Below, piece after piece: positions 12,507-21,811 of a stretch of 64,000 bases of DNA. The translations under genes were made by a program, and so were the position numbers. Numbering within the stretch: position 1 is the first letter of the stretch; each line of letters begins with the position of its first letter. The notes under the pieces are model-generated. The model was not told where the DNA came from. It saw only the letters and a list, made by a program, of their open reading frames with translations, and made no database searches. This DNA is from an uncultured Pelagibacteraceae bacterium (GTDB taxonomy: Bacteria > Pseudomonadota > Alphaproteobacteria > Pelagibacterales > Pelagibacteraceae): the NCBI GenBank assembly GCA_902599955.1, contig CACKHK010000003.1, forward strand, positions 1-64,000, written 5' to 3'.

Positions 12507-14296
12507 TGAAGTTTTTTATTTTCAAATAGACCGCTCAATTGATCGATCATCACATCACCTAGTTCTTGTACATCTGAAATTTTGATAGCTTTTTTATAAT
12601 ATCTAGATACATCATGGCCAATACCAATTGCTAATATTTCAATCTCGCTATTTGTTTCAATAAATTTAACAATTTTTTTTAAGTTCTTTTCTAAAAAATC
12701 GCCTGAATTCACCGATAAAGTTGAATCATCTACAGGTGCTCCATCAGAAATAACCATTAGTATTTTTCTTTCCTCTCTTCTTTTTTTAAGTCTATTAAAT
12801 GCCCATGTAATGGCTTCTCCATCTATATTTTCTTTTAACAATCCCTCTTTTAACATTAATCCCAGATTCTTTTTTGATTGTCTCCAATGTGAATCAGCGC
12901 TTTTATAAATTATGTGTCTAAGATCATTTAGTCTTCCAGGATTTTTTGTTTTTCCTAATTTATTCCATTCTTGTCTACTTTTTCCACCTTTCCAATTTTT
13001 TGTTGTGAATCCAAGTATTTCTACTTTGACAGAACATCTCTCTAAAGTTCTAGATAAAATGTCAGCACAAATAGCCGCTATAGTTATTGGTCTTCCTCTC
13101 ATTGAACCAGAGTTATCAATTAATAATGTCACTATTGTATCTTTAAAGTCTAAATCTTTTTCTTTTTTAAATGATAAGGAATTGTATGGATCAATAATAA
13201 TCCTTGGTAACTTTGAACTATCTAATAAACCTTCTTCAAGATCAAATTCCCAAGACCGATTTTGTTTTGCCATTAATTGTCTTTGTAATTTGTTCGCTAA
13301 TTTTGTAATTAAATCTTGAAAGCTAGTAAGTTGCTGGTCTAAATTTTTTCTGAGTTTTTGAATTTCCTCAGCAGTTTCTAAACTTTCAGCTTTGGCGATT
13401 TCGTCAAACTCTTTAGTAAATATTTTATATTCTTTATCACTTATACCTAAATTTTTTTTTTGGATCACATTTTCTGAGTCCATATCATCGTTATTTTCAT
13501 TGGCAAGTTGATCATCAAGTCTAAACTCATTAACATCATCCTTACTATCCATACCTTGTGTGATATTTTCATCCTCACTTGACTTGCTAGACTGTTCATT
13601 GTTTTCATCCTCATTGTTATTTGGATTATTTTGATCATTGGTATCATCTTTTTCATCATTTTCTTTTTCGGTGGTGTCATCATTTTCAAATATATCCATA
13701 CTTTCTAAAATTTCTGAAAATTTATTATTATAAACCTCTTGATTTTCCAAATTTTCTTTTAAAAATTTCAAATGATTGCCTATGGACTTATTAAAATCAT
13801 TTTCCCAGAATTGAAGAATTTCTTTGTTTCCAGAACTTAGTTCCAGATTAAAAAACTTGTTTGTCATATAAATTTCAAAAGCATCAATTATATTTGTATC
13901 TTCTTTTTTTGTTGTCTTTTTTTGTTCAAGAGACTGGAGCCTATATTTATAATTATCTTTAAAATTTTTTGAAATTCCTTTTAACATTTCTGAACCTAGT
14001 AACTCATATCTTACTTTTTCTGAAAATTGATAAAGGGTTCTGCAAGAAGGATTTTTTGGATTATTTTTGGCTAGCAATTTTTTATCTGAAAATCTCTTTT
14101 TTAAAGCGTCAGAGTCTGTCTCGGCTCTTAGTTTTTTAAACTGATTTTTATCGGTAATATTATCTATTTCACCAACACTATAAATTTTTTCCTCTTTTTT
14201 CTTATTTCTATCTACTTTATAATCATCAGAGATAACTCTGTAAGTTGATTGAAGTGCTTGTTTGAATTTTTCTTTTATACTATCTTCTTTATTCAT
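12503..14296 (-). CDS. cobT: CobT-like VWA-domain protein (cobaltochelatase CobT subunit family)
   Basis: In B12-producing alphaproteobacteria CobT partners CobS and CobN in ATP-dependent cobalt insertion into hydrogenobyrinate diamide. The 597-residue protein has an N-terminal helical part, a long Asp/Glu/Asn/Ser linker (about residues 215-275) and a C-terminal von Willebrand A domain with MIDAS motif DNSGSMRG. CobT-specific segments are [15 protein letters not shown] and [17 protein letters not shown]. Its ATG overlaps the CobS stop (TAATG). No cobN or other corrin gene is nearby and SAR11 is not known to make B12, so a CobS/T remodelling role on another client is plausible. Confidence 0.9.
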   Translation of the reverse strand: MNKEDSIKEKFKQALQSTYRVISDDYKVDRNKKKEEKIYSVGEIDNITDKNQFKKLRAETDSDALKKRFSDKKLLAKNNPKNPSCRTLYQFSEKVRYELLGSEMLKGISKNFKDNYKYRLQSLEQKKTTKKEDTNIIDAFEIYMTNKFFNLELSSGNKEILQFWENDFNKSIGNHLKFLKENLENQEVYNNKFSEILESMDIFENDDTTEKENDEKDDTNDQNNPNNNEDENNEQSSKSSEDENITQGMDSKDDVNEFRLDDQLANENNDDMDSENVIQKKNLGISDKEYKIFTKEFDEIAKAESLETAEEIQKLRKNLDQQLTSFQDLITKLANKLQRQLMAKQNRSWEFDLEEGLLDSSKLPRIIIDPYNSLSFKKEKDLDFKDTIVTLLIDNSGSMRGRPITIAAICADILSRTLERCSVKVEILGFTTKNWKGGKSRQEWNKLGKTKNPGRLNDLRHIIYKSADSHWRQSKKNLGLMLKEGLLKENIDGEAITWAFNRLKKRREERKILMVISDGAPVDDSTLSVNSGDFLEKNLKKIVKFIETNSEIEILAIGIGHDVSRYYKKAIKISDVQELGDVMIDQLSGLFENKKLH

Positions 14297-15270
14297 TAAA
14301 CTTGAATATTAATCATTGACTCTGGCAGTTCTTCACCAAAACATCTTTGATAATATTCAGCAATAGTATTTTTCTCTGCATCGTCGCATTTGTTCAAAAA
14401 TGTAACCCTAAATGCATATCCAATATCCTTAAAAATTTCTGAATTCTCAGCCCAGTGCAAGACTGTTCTTGGACTCATTACTGTCGATATATCACCAGCC
14501 ATAAATCCTTTTCTAGTTAGTGAAGCTACTTTAATCATATTTGATACTTGTTCTTTTCCTTTAGAATTGTTTAAATTTTTATTTTTACCTAGTATTATTT
14601 CCATCTCTTTTTCTAAACTAAGATAGTTTAATGTGGATACGATATTCCATCTATCCATCTGACCTTGATTTATCTGCTGAGTTCCATGATATAAACCTGT
14701 TGTATCTCCTAGACCTACAGTATTCGTTGTTGCAAAAAGCCTAAAAAACTTATTTTGTTTAATGACTTTATTTTTATCTAACAACGTAAAACTTCCTTCT
14801 GACTCGAGCACCCTTTGAATAACAAACATTACATCTGGTCTTCCAGCATCATATTCGTCAAAAACTAATGCCACGGGGTTTTGAATCGACCAGGGCAGAA
14901 TGCCCTCCTTAAATTCAGTTACTTGTTTACCCTCTTTAATTACTATGGAGTCTTTTCCAATTAAATCAATTCTACTTACATGACTATCAAGATTAATTCT
15001 TATACAGGGCCAGTTTAATCTAGCAGCTATCTGTTCAATATGAGTAGATTTTCCTGTCCCGTGATACCCTTGTATCAGAACTCTTTTGTTAAAAGAGAAA
15101 CCTGACAAAATAGCTAATGTTGTATCCTTATCAAACTTATATGTTTTATCTATATCTGGCACATATTCACTTGATTTAGAAAATGCATCCACTTCCATAT
15201 CACTTTCAATACCAAAGGTTTGTTTAATTGATAACTTAATATCTGGGGTACTGTTAATATTTGGCGTCAA
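14296..15270 (-). CDS. cobS: CobS-like AAA+ ATPase (cobaltochelatase CobS subunit family)
   Basis: MoxR-type AAA+ ATPase, partner of CobT. The 324-residue protein has Walker [10 protein letters not shown], the pre-Walker motif [17 protein letters not shown], Walker [14 protein letters not shown] and sensor 1 LFATTNTVG. The N-terminal segment [16 protein letters not shown] is typical of CobS. Its start overlaps the end of the J-domain gene by 17 bases and its stop overlaps the cobT start by one, so the three are an operon. As with CobT, cobalt chelation is doubtful in this lineage. Confidence 0.92.
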   Translation of the reverse strand: MTPNINSTPDIKLSIKQTFGIESDMEVDAFSKSSEYVPDIDKTYKFDKDTTLAILSGFSFNKRVLIQGYHGTGKSTHIEQIAARLNWPCIRINLDSHVSRIDLIGKDSIVIKEGKQVTEFKEGILPWSIQNPVALVFDEYDAGRPDVMFVIQRVLESEGSFTLLDKNKVIKQNKFFRLFATTNTVGLGDTTGLYHGTQQINQGQMDRWNIVSTLNYLSLEKEMEIILGKNKNLNNSKGKEQVSNMIKVASLTRKGFMAGDISTVMSPRTVLHWAENSEIFKDIGYAFRVTFLNKCDDAEKNTIAEYYQRCFGEELPESMINIQV

Positions 15271-15787
15271 TTTTTTCCTTATATGTGTTTTTTAATTGAG
15301 TATAAGCTAAAGTTATTACTTTTAGCTTGTCTTCAAATTTTTTATTTCCAGCATTCATATCAGGGTGAAATTTTTTGACAAGTTTTTTAAATTTTTCTTG
15401 TACTTTTTCCCATTTCAATCCGACACTTATTCCCAATATATTAAAGGCTTTTATATCATTGTTGTTAAATTTAAACTTGTTCATATTATTAAAATCATTA
15501 TTGAATTTAAATTTGTCCATTTCATCTTTTAAAGCATTGCTCCACAAAACTTTAAAATAATTGTCAGAGGAACCAAAGCTTTGTGTTGGTTTATGCCAAG
15601 TCATGTCTGAACGTAAAAATTCAACTATTTGTTGATCACTCATACCTCTGAAATAGTTCCAGTTTTTGTTAAATTCTTTTATATGATTTAAACATAATAA
15701 TCTGTAATCTTTACTATTATCTCTCTCTTTGGGTGCTTTATATAAGCCCTCGTCAGTACAATTATTCCAATCACAAATATTTTTCAT
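15254..15787 (-). CDS. J-domain protein encoded next to CobS
   Basis: A 177-residue protein with an N-terminal Cys/His-rich segment (CDWNNCTDEGLYKAPKERD, then CLNHIKEFNKNWNYFRGMS) and a C-terminal J domain ending with FHPDMNAG, which contains the HPD tripeptide that stimulates DnaK ATPase. The arrangement matches the DnaJ-like protein found beside cobS in many alphaproteobacteria. It probably recruits DnaK to a client, possibly of CobS/CobT. Its ATG (15785-15787) lies in one arm of a palindrome shared with bolA, leaving almost no leader. Confidence 0.88.
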   Translation of the reverse strand: MKNICDWNNCTDEGLYKAPKERDNSKDYRLLCLNHIKEFNKNWNYFRGMSDQQIVEFLRSDMTWHKPTQSFGSSDNYFKVLWSNALKDEMDKFKFNNDFNNMNKFKFNNNDIKAFNILGISVGLKWEKVQEKFKKLVKKFHPDMNAGNKKFEDKLKVITLAYTQLKNTYKEKIDAKY

Positions 15788-15814
15788 AGTATATAATACT
15801 CTATACTATGAAAA
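15781..15814. promoter_or_regulatory. 13-bp inverted repeat holding both divergent start codons
   Basis: The 13-base arm at 15781-15793 (TTTTCATAGTATA) and the arm at 15802-15814 are perfect inverted copies separated by eight bases. Each arm contains the start codon of one divergent gene: the J-domain gene at 15785-15787 on minus, bolA at 15808-15810 on plus. A TATAAT at 15792-15797 lies 10 bases before the bolA ATG, so transcripts would be leaderless or nearly so. It could be an operator coordinating the two operons. Confidence 0.6.
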
Positions 15815-16068
15815 TTGGTGAACTTATAAAAATTATCGAAAAAAAAATTTTGTCGCAGGATTGTATTTCAAAAGTGAAGATAGAGGATAAGTCATTCCTG
15901 CATAAAAATCATAAATCGAATGAAAAAGGAAAATTTCATATTTTGCTCTTAATTGAGTCTGCTGAATTAAAAGAAAAGAATAAATTATATTCAACAAGAT
16001 TTATCTACAAAATTTTAGATAACGAATTAAAAAATAATATTCACTCTTTACAAATAAAATTAATTTAA
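15808..16068 (+). CDS. bolA: BolA-family protein
   Basis: BolA proteins bind monothiol glutaredoxins and Fe-S clusters and affect iron handling, cell shape and stress physiology. The 86-residue product has the BolA/IbaG fold pattern: N-terminal helix IKIIEKKILSQDC, the central KFHILLLIES strand and the C-terminal signature RFIYKILDNELKNNIHSL. It diverges from the J-domain/CobST operon, as in many alphaproteobacteria, and overlaps aroB tail-to-tail by nine bases. Confidence 0.86.
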   Translation: MKIGELIKIIEKKILSQDCISKVKIEDKSFLHKNHKSNEKGKFHILLLIESAELKEKNKLYSTRFIYKILDNELKNNIHSLQIKLI

Positions 16069-17163
16069 ACTGTTAAAAATATATCTCTTTAAAATTAAAG
16101 GATTGATCTGAAAGTCTATTTTTATTTTACCAAAATTTTTTATTAGTATTAAGTTAATTTTCTCAGAATTATTTTTTTTATCACTTTTCATAAAATTTAA
16201 AATCTTATCAGTATCTTTTTTTTTAAAAAAATTATTTATTTTTACTTTCATGCCGATCCTATTTATATGGCTCATAATAATATTTAATTTATTTTTTGAT
16301 AGATTTCCACTTTGAAGGCTAAATTCTACTGAACTTTTTATACCTAAAATAACAGCTTCTCCATGATTTAATTTTTTAGAAAAACCTAACGCTGACTCAT
16401 ATGCATGTGCAAAAGTGTGACCCAAATTTAATACTTTCCTAAAATTTTTCTCATTTACATCTTTTTCCACTACAATTTTCTTTAAAGTACAAGCCTTTAA
16501 AATTGAGTTTTCAATAAAAGGTGATTTTAATCTTAAAATTTTTTCTAAATTTTTATCTAGATATACAAAACTTTTATAACTATCTATGATGCTACTTTTT
16601 AGTATTTCAGCATATCCACATATAATTTCTCTTTTAGGTAAAGAATTTAAAATATCAATATCGGATACAACCAAGTCTGGTTGATAAAAACTACCAACTA
16701 AATTTTTTCCATATTTATTATTTATGCCAGTTTTTCCACCAATTGATGAGTCTACTTGTGAAAGCAAAGTTGAAGGAATATTTATAAATTTTAAACCTCT
16801 TTTAAAAGTGCTTGATGCAAACCCAACGATATCTCCAATTATTCCTCCACCAAAAGAAATAACACAATCTGATCTATTAAATCTTCTTTCAAATAAAATT
16901 TTATGAACTTTTTCAATTGTCGTATAATTTTTATTTTTTTCTGATGGCACTAATTCAATTTCGAATATTTTTTTGGATTTTAGTTTCTTATATAATGTTT
17001 TTTTAAACTTATACGGAATATTTTTATCTGCAACAATTAAGCATTTTTCGAAAGTTATATTATTATTTTTAAAAATTTTATCTATTTTGTTTATTAAGCC
17101 TCTTCCAATGAGAATTGAGTAATTTTTAGTATTGGTTCTTATATTTATTTTATTTATTTTCAT
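16060..17163 (-). CDS. aroB: 3-dehydroquinate synthase
   Basis: Converts DAHP to 3-dehydroquinate, the second step of the shikimate pathway, using NAD and a divalent metal. The 367-residue length is normal. NAD-binding segments (FGGGIIGDIVGF, PSTLLSQVDSSIGGKTGIN) and metal ligands in LGHTFAHAYE and LNHGEAVILG are intact. Its first codons overlap the end of aroK by 14 bases, giving the common aroK-aroB pair. Confidence 0.96.
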   Translation of the reverse strand: MKINKINIRTNTKNYSILIGRGLINKIDKIFKNNNITFEKCLIVADKNIPYKFKKTLYKKLKSKKIFEIELVPSEKNKNYTTIEKVHKILFERRFNRSDCVISFGGGIIGDIVGFASSTFKRGLKFINIPSTLLSQVDSSIGGKTGINNKYGKNLVGSFYQPDLVVSDIDILNSLPKREIICGYAEILKSSIIDSYKSFVYLDKNLEKILRLKSPFIENSILKACTLKKIVVEKDVNEKNFRKVLNLGHTFAHAYESALGFSKKLNHGEAVILGIKSSVEFSLQSGNLSKNKLNIIMSHINRIGMKVKINNFFKKKDTDKILNFMKSDKKNNSEKINLILIKNFGKIKIDFQINPLILKRYIFNSLN

Positions 17164-17662
17164 AAATATCTAATATCATATTTATAATTTGAACTTTGTC
17201 TAATTTATCACAATTTATTTTATAGTTTGACAATTCATAAATTTTTGATCTTTCTTTGATTAAATTATTTATTTTATCTTTAGTGAGGTTCTTCACCATT
17301 GGCCTTTTTTTACTTTTGTATATTCTATTTATAATTGTTTCATTTTTCCAATTTAGCCAAAAAGATAAGCATGTTTTTTGACATACTTTTCTTATTGACG
17401 AATTAATAAATCCTCCACCCCCTAAAGAAATTACGTTTTTTTCAGATTTGAGATATTCTAGAGAAATTTTTTCCTCAATTTTTCTAAAATAGTTTTCTCC
17501 GTTTTTTTTAAAAATATCTGAAATACTTAATGACTCAACTTCCTCTATCTTTTGATCAATATCTATAAAACCGATATTTAATTTTTTTGATAAAATTTTA
17601 CCAATAGAGGATTTTCCAGATCCCATCATTCCAATTAATACAATATTTTTTTTTGATTTCAT
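17150..17662 (-). CDS. aroK: Shikimate kinase
   Basis: Phosphorylates shikimate to shikimate-3-phosphate in the cytoplasm. The 170-residue NMP-kinase-fold protein has a canonical Walker A (GMMGSGKSSIGK), the shikimate-binding DIDQKIEE and FRKIEEKI segments, the Walker B-like VISLGGGGF and the lid Arg in KRPMVKN. It is the first gene of the minus-strand aroKB pair and diverges from a small membrane-protein gene at 17718. Confidence 0.95.
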   Translation of the reverse strand: MKSKKNIVLIGMMGSGKSSIGKILSKKLNIGFIDIDQKIEEVESLSISDIFKKNGENYFRKIEEKISLEYLKSEKNVISLGGGGFINSSIRKVCQKTCLSFWLNWKNETIINRIYKSKKRPMVKNLTKDKINNLIKERSKIYELSNYKINCDKLDKVQIINMILDIYENK

Positions 17663-17717
17663 TAGTTTCTATATTGAAAAAACACAAATATGTCTTATTT
17701 TGAAATTATTAAATTAT

Positions 17718-17900
17718 ATGCAATTTACAAAAAATACAAGTAAAGGCAAATTCTTAAGCTTAGGCTTTGTTTTGAAAACTTTAATTGCCATTTTTATAAT
17801 TATATTTGGCTTTATTTTAATTAATCAGATCAATTTACCTGCACCAATTAAACAAATTGAAAAAATCTTACCAAATGAAAATTTCAAAACAATTAAGTAA
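17718..17900 (+). CDS. Small single-pass membrane protein, function unknown
   Basis: Sixty residues beginning MQFTKNTSKGKFLSLGF, with one hydrophobic segment (LKTLIAIFIIIFGFILI) and a short outward or periplasmic tail. ATG 17718 is preferred to the upstream TTG at 17700. Its last 26 bases overlap the start of the exported protein gene at 17875, which suggests coupling. I do not recognise a family. Its reality is supported by tight linkage and strong membrane-segment composition. Confidence 0.6.
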   Translation: MQFTKNTSKGKFLSLGFVLKTLIAIFIIIFGFILINQINLPAPIKQIEKILPNENFKTIK

Positions 17901-19611
17901 GATCTTAATTTTAATATTTTTTATTTTGTTAGTTCAATCCACTAAGGCGGAGGAAGTAAAAGAGATTTGGTCTGAGATAGAAAAAAAAGATATCTCCAAT
18001 AATGAGTCAGAAAATAATGATAATAGTACAGTTGTCGTAAATCAAGTTGAAGGCGTTGAAGTAAAATTTTCTGATGAAAATATTCTAGTAGATCAAAATT
18101 TAGATAACTCTAATATTTTGTTGTCTGGGTTATTTGACCCTGATGATAACGATTTGAAACTTGATATGTGGTCAAGAACAGATGGAGCAGCAATTAAAAA
18201 GCAGCTTGAAAGAATACAGTCTAAAAATTTATCCAGTTTTTCTGAGAGATTAATGGATGTAGCATTATTAACAAACTCTTATATTCCAAATCAAAATTTC
18301 TCTCAGGATGAATTTGAAAGATATACACTTGATCATCTAATTAAAAAAAAAGACTTTAATCTAGTTGAGCAGTTCATTCAAAAAAATTCATCAGTAAAAG
18401 ATAAAGAAAGACTTATAAAACATATAGCTGATTACTATTTGTCATTAAACAAAATAGAAAACTCATGTTCAGCTATTAATAGTTTGAGTTTAATAACAGA
18501 GGAATATTTAACGTATTACAAAATTTACTGTTTAATTATTCAGGATAAAAAAAATGAGGCTCAGCTGTTGTTTGATTTAAACTCTGAGATAGACAGTTTG
18601 AATGATTTTTTTGTTAAAAAGTTTGAAGTTTTAATGGGATATGAGGATAATAATTATATTTTATCTGACGAAAATATTCTCTATTTCCACTTATCTCACA
18701 AAACAGATAAAAAGTTAATATATTATCCTTCAGTAGAGTCCAAAGAATTTATTTGGAAATATTTATCTAATTCAAATTTACTAAAAAATTTAAATGATTT
18801 TAATCTCAGTGATATCGACCAGGTAAAGTTTGTAGAAAAAGCAACTAGCGAAGGCATTTTTGAAGAAAGAGATTTATTGAATTTGTACAAAAAATTTCAA
18901 TTTGAGATTGATGATTTAATCAATTACGAGAAAGCATTCAAAAATTTACCTGATTATGAAGGAAGAGCTCTACTATATCAGAGGTATCTACTTACAGATA
19001 ATATTGAAAAAAAACTTATATTATTATCAAAATTGAATAATTCTTTTGAAAAATCAAGTTTTAAAAAATCATTTGATGATGAGCTGTCTAAATTATTAAA
19101 AAAAATGGATAAAGAAGAAATTCCTCCAAAATTTTCTTCTTTTTATTTAAATAACTTAGTAACTGATGAAAACAAAAAAAATAAAATTAAGTTTAATGAC
19201 GAAATTTTTCATCAATCAAAAGTATTAAATTATTTTTTGAATAAGCAAAGCTTACCTAAAACACAAAAATTAACTGACAATTTGTTGTCAAAGATAAAAA
19301 AAGATAAAAAATATTCTTTTGACTTTAAAGATATTGTATTGCTGCAATCGCTGAGAGCAGATGGAATTCAAATAGGTGAAATCGATGAACTGTCTCAATA
19401 TATATCCGAATTAAATCCTGAATTTGATAAAATGATAGATAATAATGAGTCAGGTATGATATTATTAAAACTAGTTGAAATTATTGGCGAAAAAGAGCTA
19501 GATGAATTAAATAATAGAACATTGAGTCTAATAGTTGAAGTTATGAATAGAGCAAAATTAATTAGTTTGAGAAATGAACTATTGTTGGAAATTCTACCAT
19601 TAAAAGTTTAA
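17875..19611 (+). CDS. Exported protein of unknown function with N-terminal signal peptide
   Basis: A 578-residue protein beginning MKISKQLSKILILIFFILL with a likely cleavage after STKA. The mature part starts with an acidic, Asn/Ser-rich stretch (about residues 25-90) and continues as a long, mostly helical region with no motif I recognise. ATG 17875 is chosen because it gives a clean signal peptide; a TTG at 17857 would add six residues. It ends 15 bases before def and may be in one transcript with def-fmt-truA. A periplasmic or outer-envelope role is inferred only from the signal peptide. Confidence 0.75.
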   Translation: MKISKQLSKILILIFFILLVQSTKAEEVKEIWSEIEKKDISNNESENNDNSTVVVNQVEGVEVKFSDENILVDQNLDNSNILLSGLFDPDDNDLKLDMWSRTDGAAIKKQLERIQSKNLSSFSERLMDVALLTNSYIPNQNFSQDEFERYTLDHLIKKKDFNLVEQFIQKNSSVKDKERLIKHIADYYLSLNKIENSCSAINSLSLITEEYLTYYKIYCLIIQDKKNEAQLLFDLNSEIDSLNDFFVKKFEVLMGYEDNNYILSDENILYFHLSHKTDKKLIYYPSVESKEFIWKYLSNSNLLKNLNDFNLSDIDQVKFVEKATSEGIFEERDLLNLYKKFQFEIDDLINYEKAFKNLPDYEGRALLYQRYLLTDNIEKKLILLSKLNNSFEKSSFKKSFDDELSKLLKKMDKEEIPPKFSSFYLNNLVTDENKKNKIKFNDEIFHQSKVLNYFLNKQSLPKTQKLTDNLLSKIKKDKKYSFDFKDIVLLQSLRADGIQIGEIDELSQYISELNPEFDKMIDNNESGMILLKLVEIIGEKELDELNNRTLSLIVEVMNRAKLISLRNELLLEILPLKV

Positions 19612-19626
19612 AATATAACATCCGCC

Positions 19627-20148
19627 ATGACAATAAAAACCATTATAACTGAACCTAACGAGATTTTAAGACAAGTTTCAAAAGCAGTGATAAGAGTTGG
19701 TAATGATGAAAGAAAACTTATGGATGACATGTTAGAAACAATGTATGCGGCTAATGGTATTGGTTTGGCAGCAATTCAAATAGGAATCCCAAAGAGAATT
19801 ATAGTTATGGATATTTCAAAGGATGGGAATAAAAATCCATTGTTTTTTGTTAATCCAATAATAAAAAATAAAGACAAAGAAAAAACAACATATGAAGAAG
19901 GGTGTTTGTCTGTACCCAATTATTTTGCTGAAGTTGATAGACCTAAATATTGTGAGGTAGAATATTTAGATTATAATGGAGAAGATAAAATTTTAAAAGC
20001 TGATGGCCTTCTTGCAACTTGTATACAACATGAAATGGATCATCTTGAAGGGATACTTTTCATAGATTATTTATCTAAATTAAAAAAAACAATGATTGTC
20101 AAAAAATTATCAAAGAAAAAAAATAATCCTGATCGTATTATTGTTTAA
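19627..20148 (+). CDS. def: Peptide deformylase
   Basis: Removes the formyl group from nascent N-terminal Met. The three family motifs are present: GIGLAAIQIG (motif I), EEGCLSVPN (motif II, metal Cys) and QHEMDHLEG (motif III, HExxH). The 173-residue length is typical. The stop overlaps the fmt ATG (TAATG), giving the standard def-fmt pair that adds and removes the formyl group. Confidence 0.97.
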   Translation: MTIKTIITEPNEILRQVSKAVIRVGNDERKLMDDMLETMYAANGIGLAAIQIGIPKRIIVMDISKDGNKNPLFFVNPIIKNKDKEKTTYEEGCLSVPNYFAEVDRPKYCEVEYLDYNGEDKILKADGLLATCIQHEMDHLEGILFIDYLSKLKKTMIVKKLSKKKNNPDRIIV

Positions 20149-21068
20149 TGAGCAAAAAAATTGCTTTTATGGGTACACCCAGTATTTCGGGTCAAATATT
20201 GAAATCATTGTACCAAAATGGTTTTGAAATTGAAATTGTATATACCCAGCCACCTGTTTCATCAAATAGAGGATATAAATTAAATAAATCTCCTGTTCAT
20301 ATTATGGCTGAAATATTGAATATTCCAGTTAGAACTCCAGTAAAATTAGATAATCCTGAGGAAAAAGAATTTATAAAAAGTAAAAATATTGATTTAGGTA
20401 TAGTTGTTGCATATGGCCAAATTTTAAAAAAAGATATCTTAGCACTACCAAAATTTGGATGGATAAACATCCATTATTCACTTCTACCAAAATTGCGAGG
20501 TGCAGCTCCAATCCAAAGGGCCATTATGAATAATGAGAATTTAACAGGAATTTCAATTATGAAGATGGATGAGGGTTTAGACACAGGTCCAGTTTGCAAT
20601 CAATATCCAATAAAAATATTAGATAATGAAAATAGTGAAGATTTGTCTAAAAGATTAAGCAGTTTAGCTTCTGAAAAGATTTTAGAAAATATTGATAATA
20701 TTTTAGAAAATAAAGCTTTATTCAAAGATCAAGATCATAGTCAATCTTCATATGCAAAAAAAATCAAAAAAGAAGAAGGAAAAATAAATTGGCAAGAAAA
20801 TAATAAAAAGATTATAGGAAAAATAAATGGTTTATATCCCAATCCGGGTGGATGGTTTGAGTTTCAAGGAGAAAGATATAAAATCCATAAAGCTGAATTA
20901 TCAATTAATACTGGAAAAGTAGGCTACGTCTTGTCGGATAATTTAGAAATTGGTTGTGGTGAAAATTCTATTAAAATTATTGAAATTCAAAGACAAGGAA
21001 AAAAAGTCCAAAAAACTGGGGAGTTTTTGCTAGGTAGTCAAATTAAGAAGGGTACCAATTTGAATTAG
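20148..21068 (+). CDS. fmt: Methionyl-tRNA formyltransferase
   Basis: Formylates initiator Met-tRNA with 10-formyl-THF. The 306 residues are full length. The N-terminal Rossmann-like start IAFMGTPSISGQILKSL and the catalytic HYSLLPKLRGAAPIQRAI (Asn/His/Asp site region) are intact, and a C-terminal OB-like tRNA-binding domain follows. It overlaps def by one base and precedes truA by two. Confidence 0.97.
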   Translation: MSKKIAFMGTPSISGQILKSLYQNGFEIEIVYTQPPVSSNRGYKLNKSPVHIMAEILNIPVRTPVKLDNPEEKEFIKSKNIDLGIVVAYGQILKKDILALPKFGWINIHYSLLPKLRGAAPIQRAIMNNENLTGISIMKMDEGLDTGPVCNQYPIKILDNENSEDLSKRLSSLASEKILENIDNILENKALFKDQDHSQSSYAKKIKKEEGKINWQENNKKIIGKINGLYPNPGGWFEFQGERYKIHKAELSINTGKVGYVLSDNLEIGCGENSIKIIEIQRQGKKVQKTGEFLLGSQIKKGTNLN

Positions 21069-21070
21069 AT

Positions 21071-21811
21071 ATGTTTCGTTATCAAATTTTAATTGAGTAT
21101 GTCGGTAGCTCTTTTATAGGATGGCAAGTTCAAAAAAAAGGTAAAACCATTCAAGGATTAATTCAAAAAAAGATTTCAAAACTTTTAGATGAAAAAATAA
21201 TTGTTACTGGTTCTGGAAGAACAGATGCTGGCGTTCATGCTATTGAACAATCTGCACATTTTGACTGTATGAATAAAATTAAAAATTTAAAAAAGTTTTT
21301 AAATTCTATTAATTATTTTCTTAATAAAAACGAAATAGCTATTTTGAAAATTAGAAAACAAAGTTTAAATTTTCACGCACGTTTTTCAGCAAAAGAAAGA
21401 GTATATAAGTATGTTATTTATAATCAATCAACCAAGCCTATTATTCAAAATAATCGAGGATGGTTTGTTATAAAAAAACTTGATTTTGAAAGTATGAAAA
21501 TGGGATCAAAAAAATTAATTGGAACTCATGATTTTTCTTCATTTAGAGCCTCAGGATGTAATGCAAAAAGTCCAATTAAATTGATGAAATTAGTAAAAAT
21601 AAAAAAATTAAAAAGTAAAATTGAATTTGAATTTAGATCACAATCATTTTTAAAGCAGCAAGTAAGGTCGATGGTAGGTTGTTTGAAATTTATTGGAGAA
21701 AAAAAATGGTCTATTAAAAAATTTGTGAAAGTTATAAAGTCAAAGAATAGAAAATTATGTGCGCCTCCTGCACCTGCCGAGGGATTGTATTTAGTAAAAG
21801 TAAAATACTAA
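21071..21811 (+). CDS. truA: tRNA pseudouridine(38-40) synthase TruA
   Basis: Isomerises U38-U40 in the anticodon arm of many tRNAs. The catalytic Asp lies in GSGRTDAGVHAIEQSAHF and the family segments FHARFSAKERVYKYVIYN and HDFSSFRASGC are present. The 246-residue length is normal. It completes def-fmt-truA and converges on the SET-domain gene with a four-base overlap. Confidence 0.96.
   Translation: MFRYQILIEYVGSSFIGWQVQKKGKTIQGLIQKKISKLLDEKIIVTGSGRTDAGVHAIEQSAHFDCMNKIKNLKKFLNSINYFLNKNEIAILKIRKQSLNFHARFSAKERVYKYVIYNQSTKPIIQNNRGWFVIKKLDFESMKMGSKKLIGTHDFSSFRASGCNAKSPIKLMKLVKIKKLKSKIEFEFRSQSFLKQQVRSMVGCLKFIGEKKWSIKKFVKVIKSKNRKLCAPPAPAEGLYLVKVKY

Noticed and set aside
12912..13319. Plus-strand 135-codon open frame
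   Set aside because: Lies antisense inside cobT, has no recognisable domain and reflects the reverse of the VWA domain.
13465..13689. Met/Lys-rich minus-strand frame, and apparent simple repeats
   Set aside because: It is a shifted reading of the acidic CobT linker; the repeats are GAT/GAA/AAT codon runs, not a tandem array.
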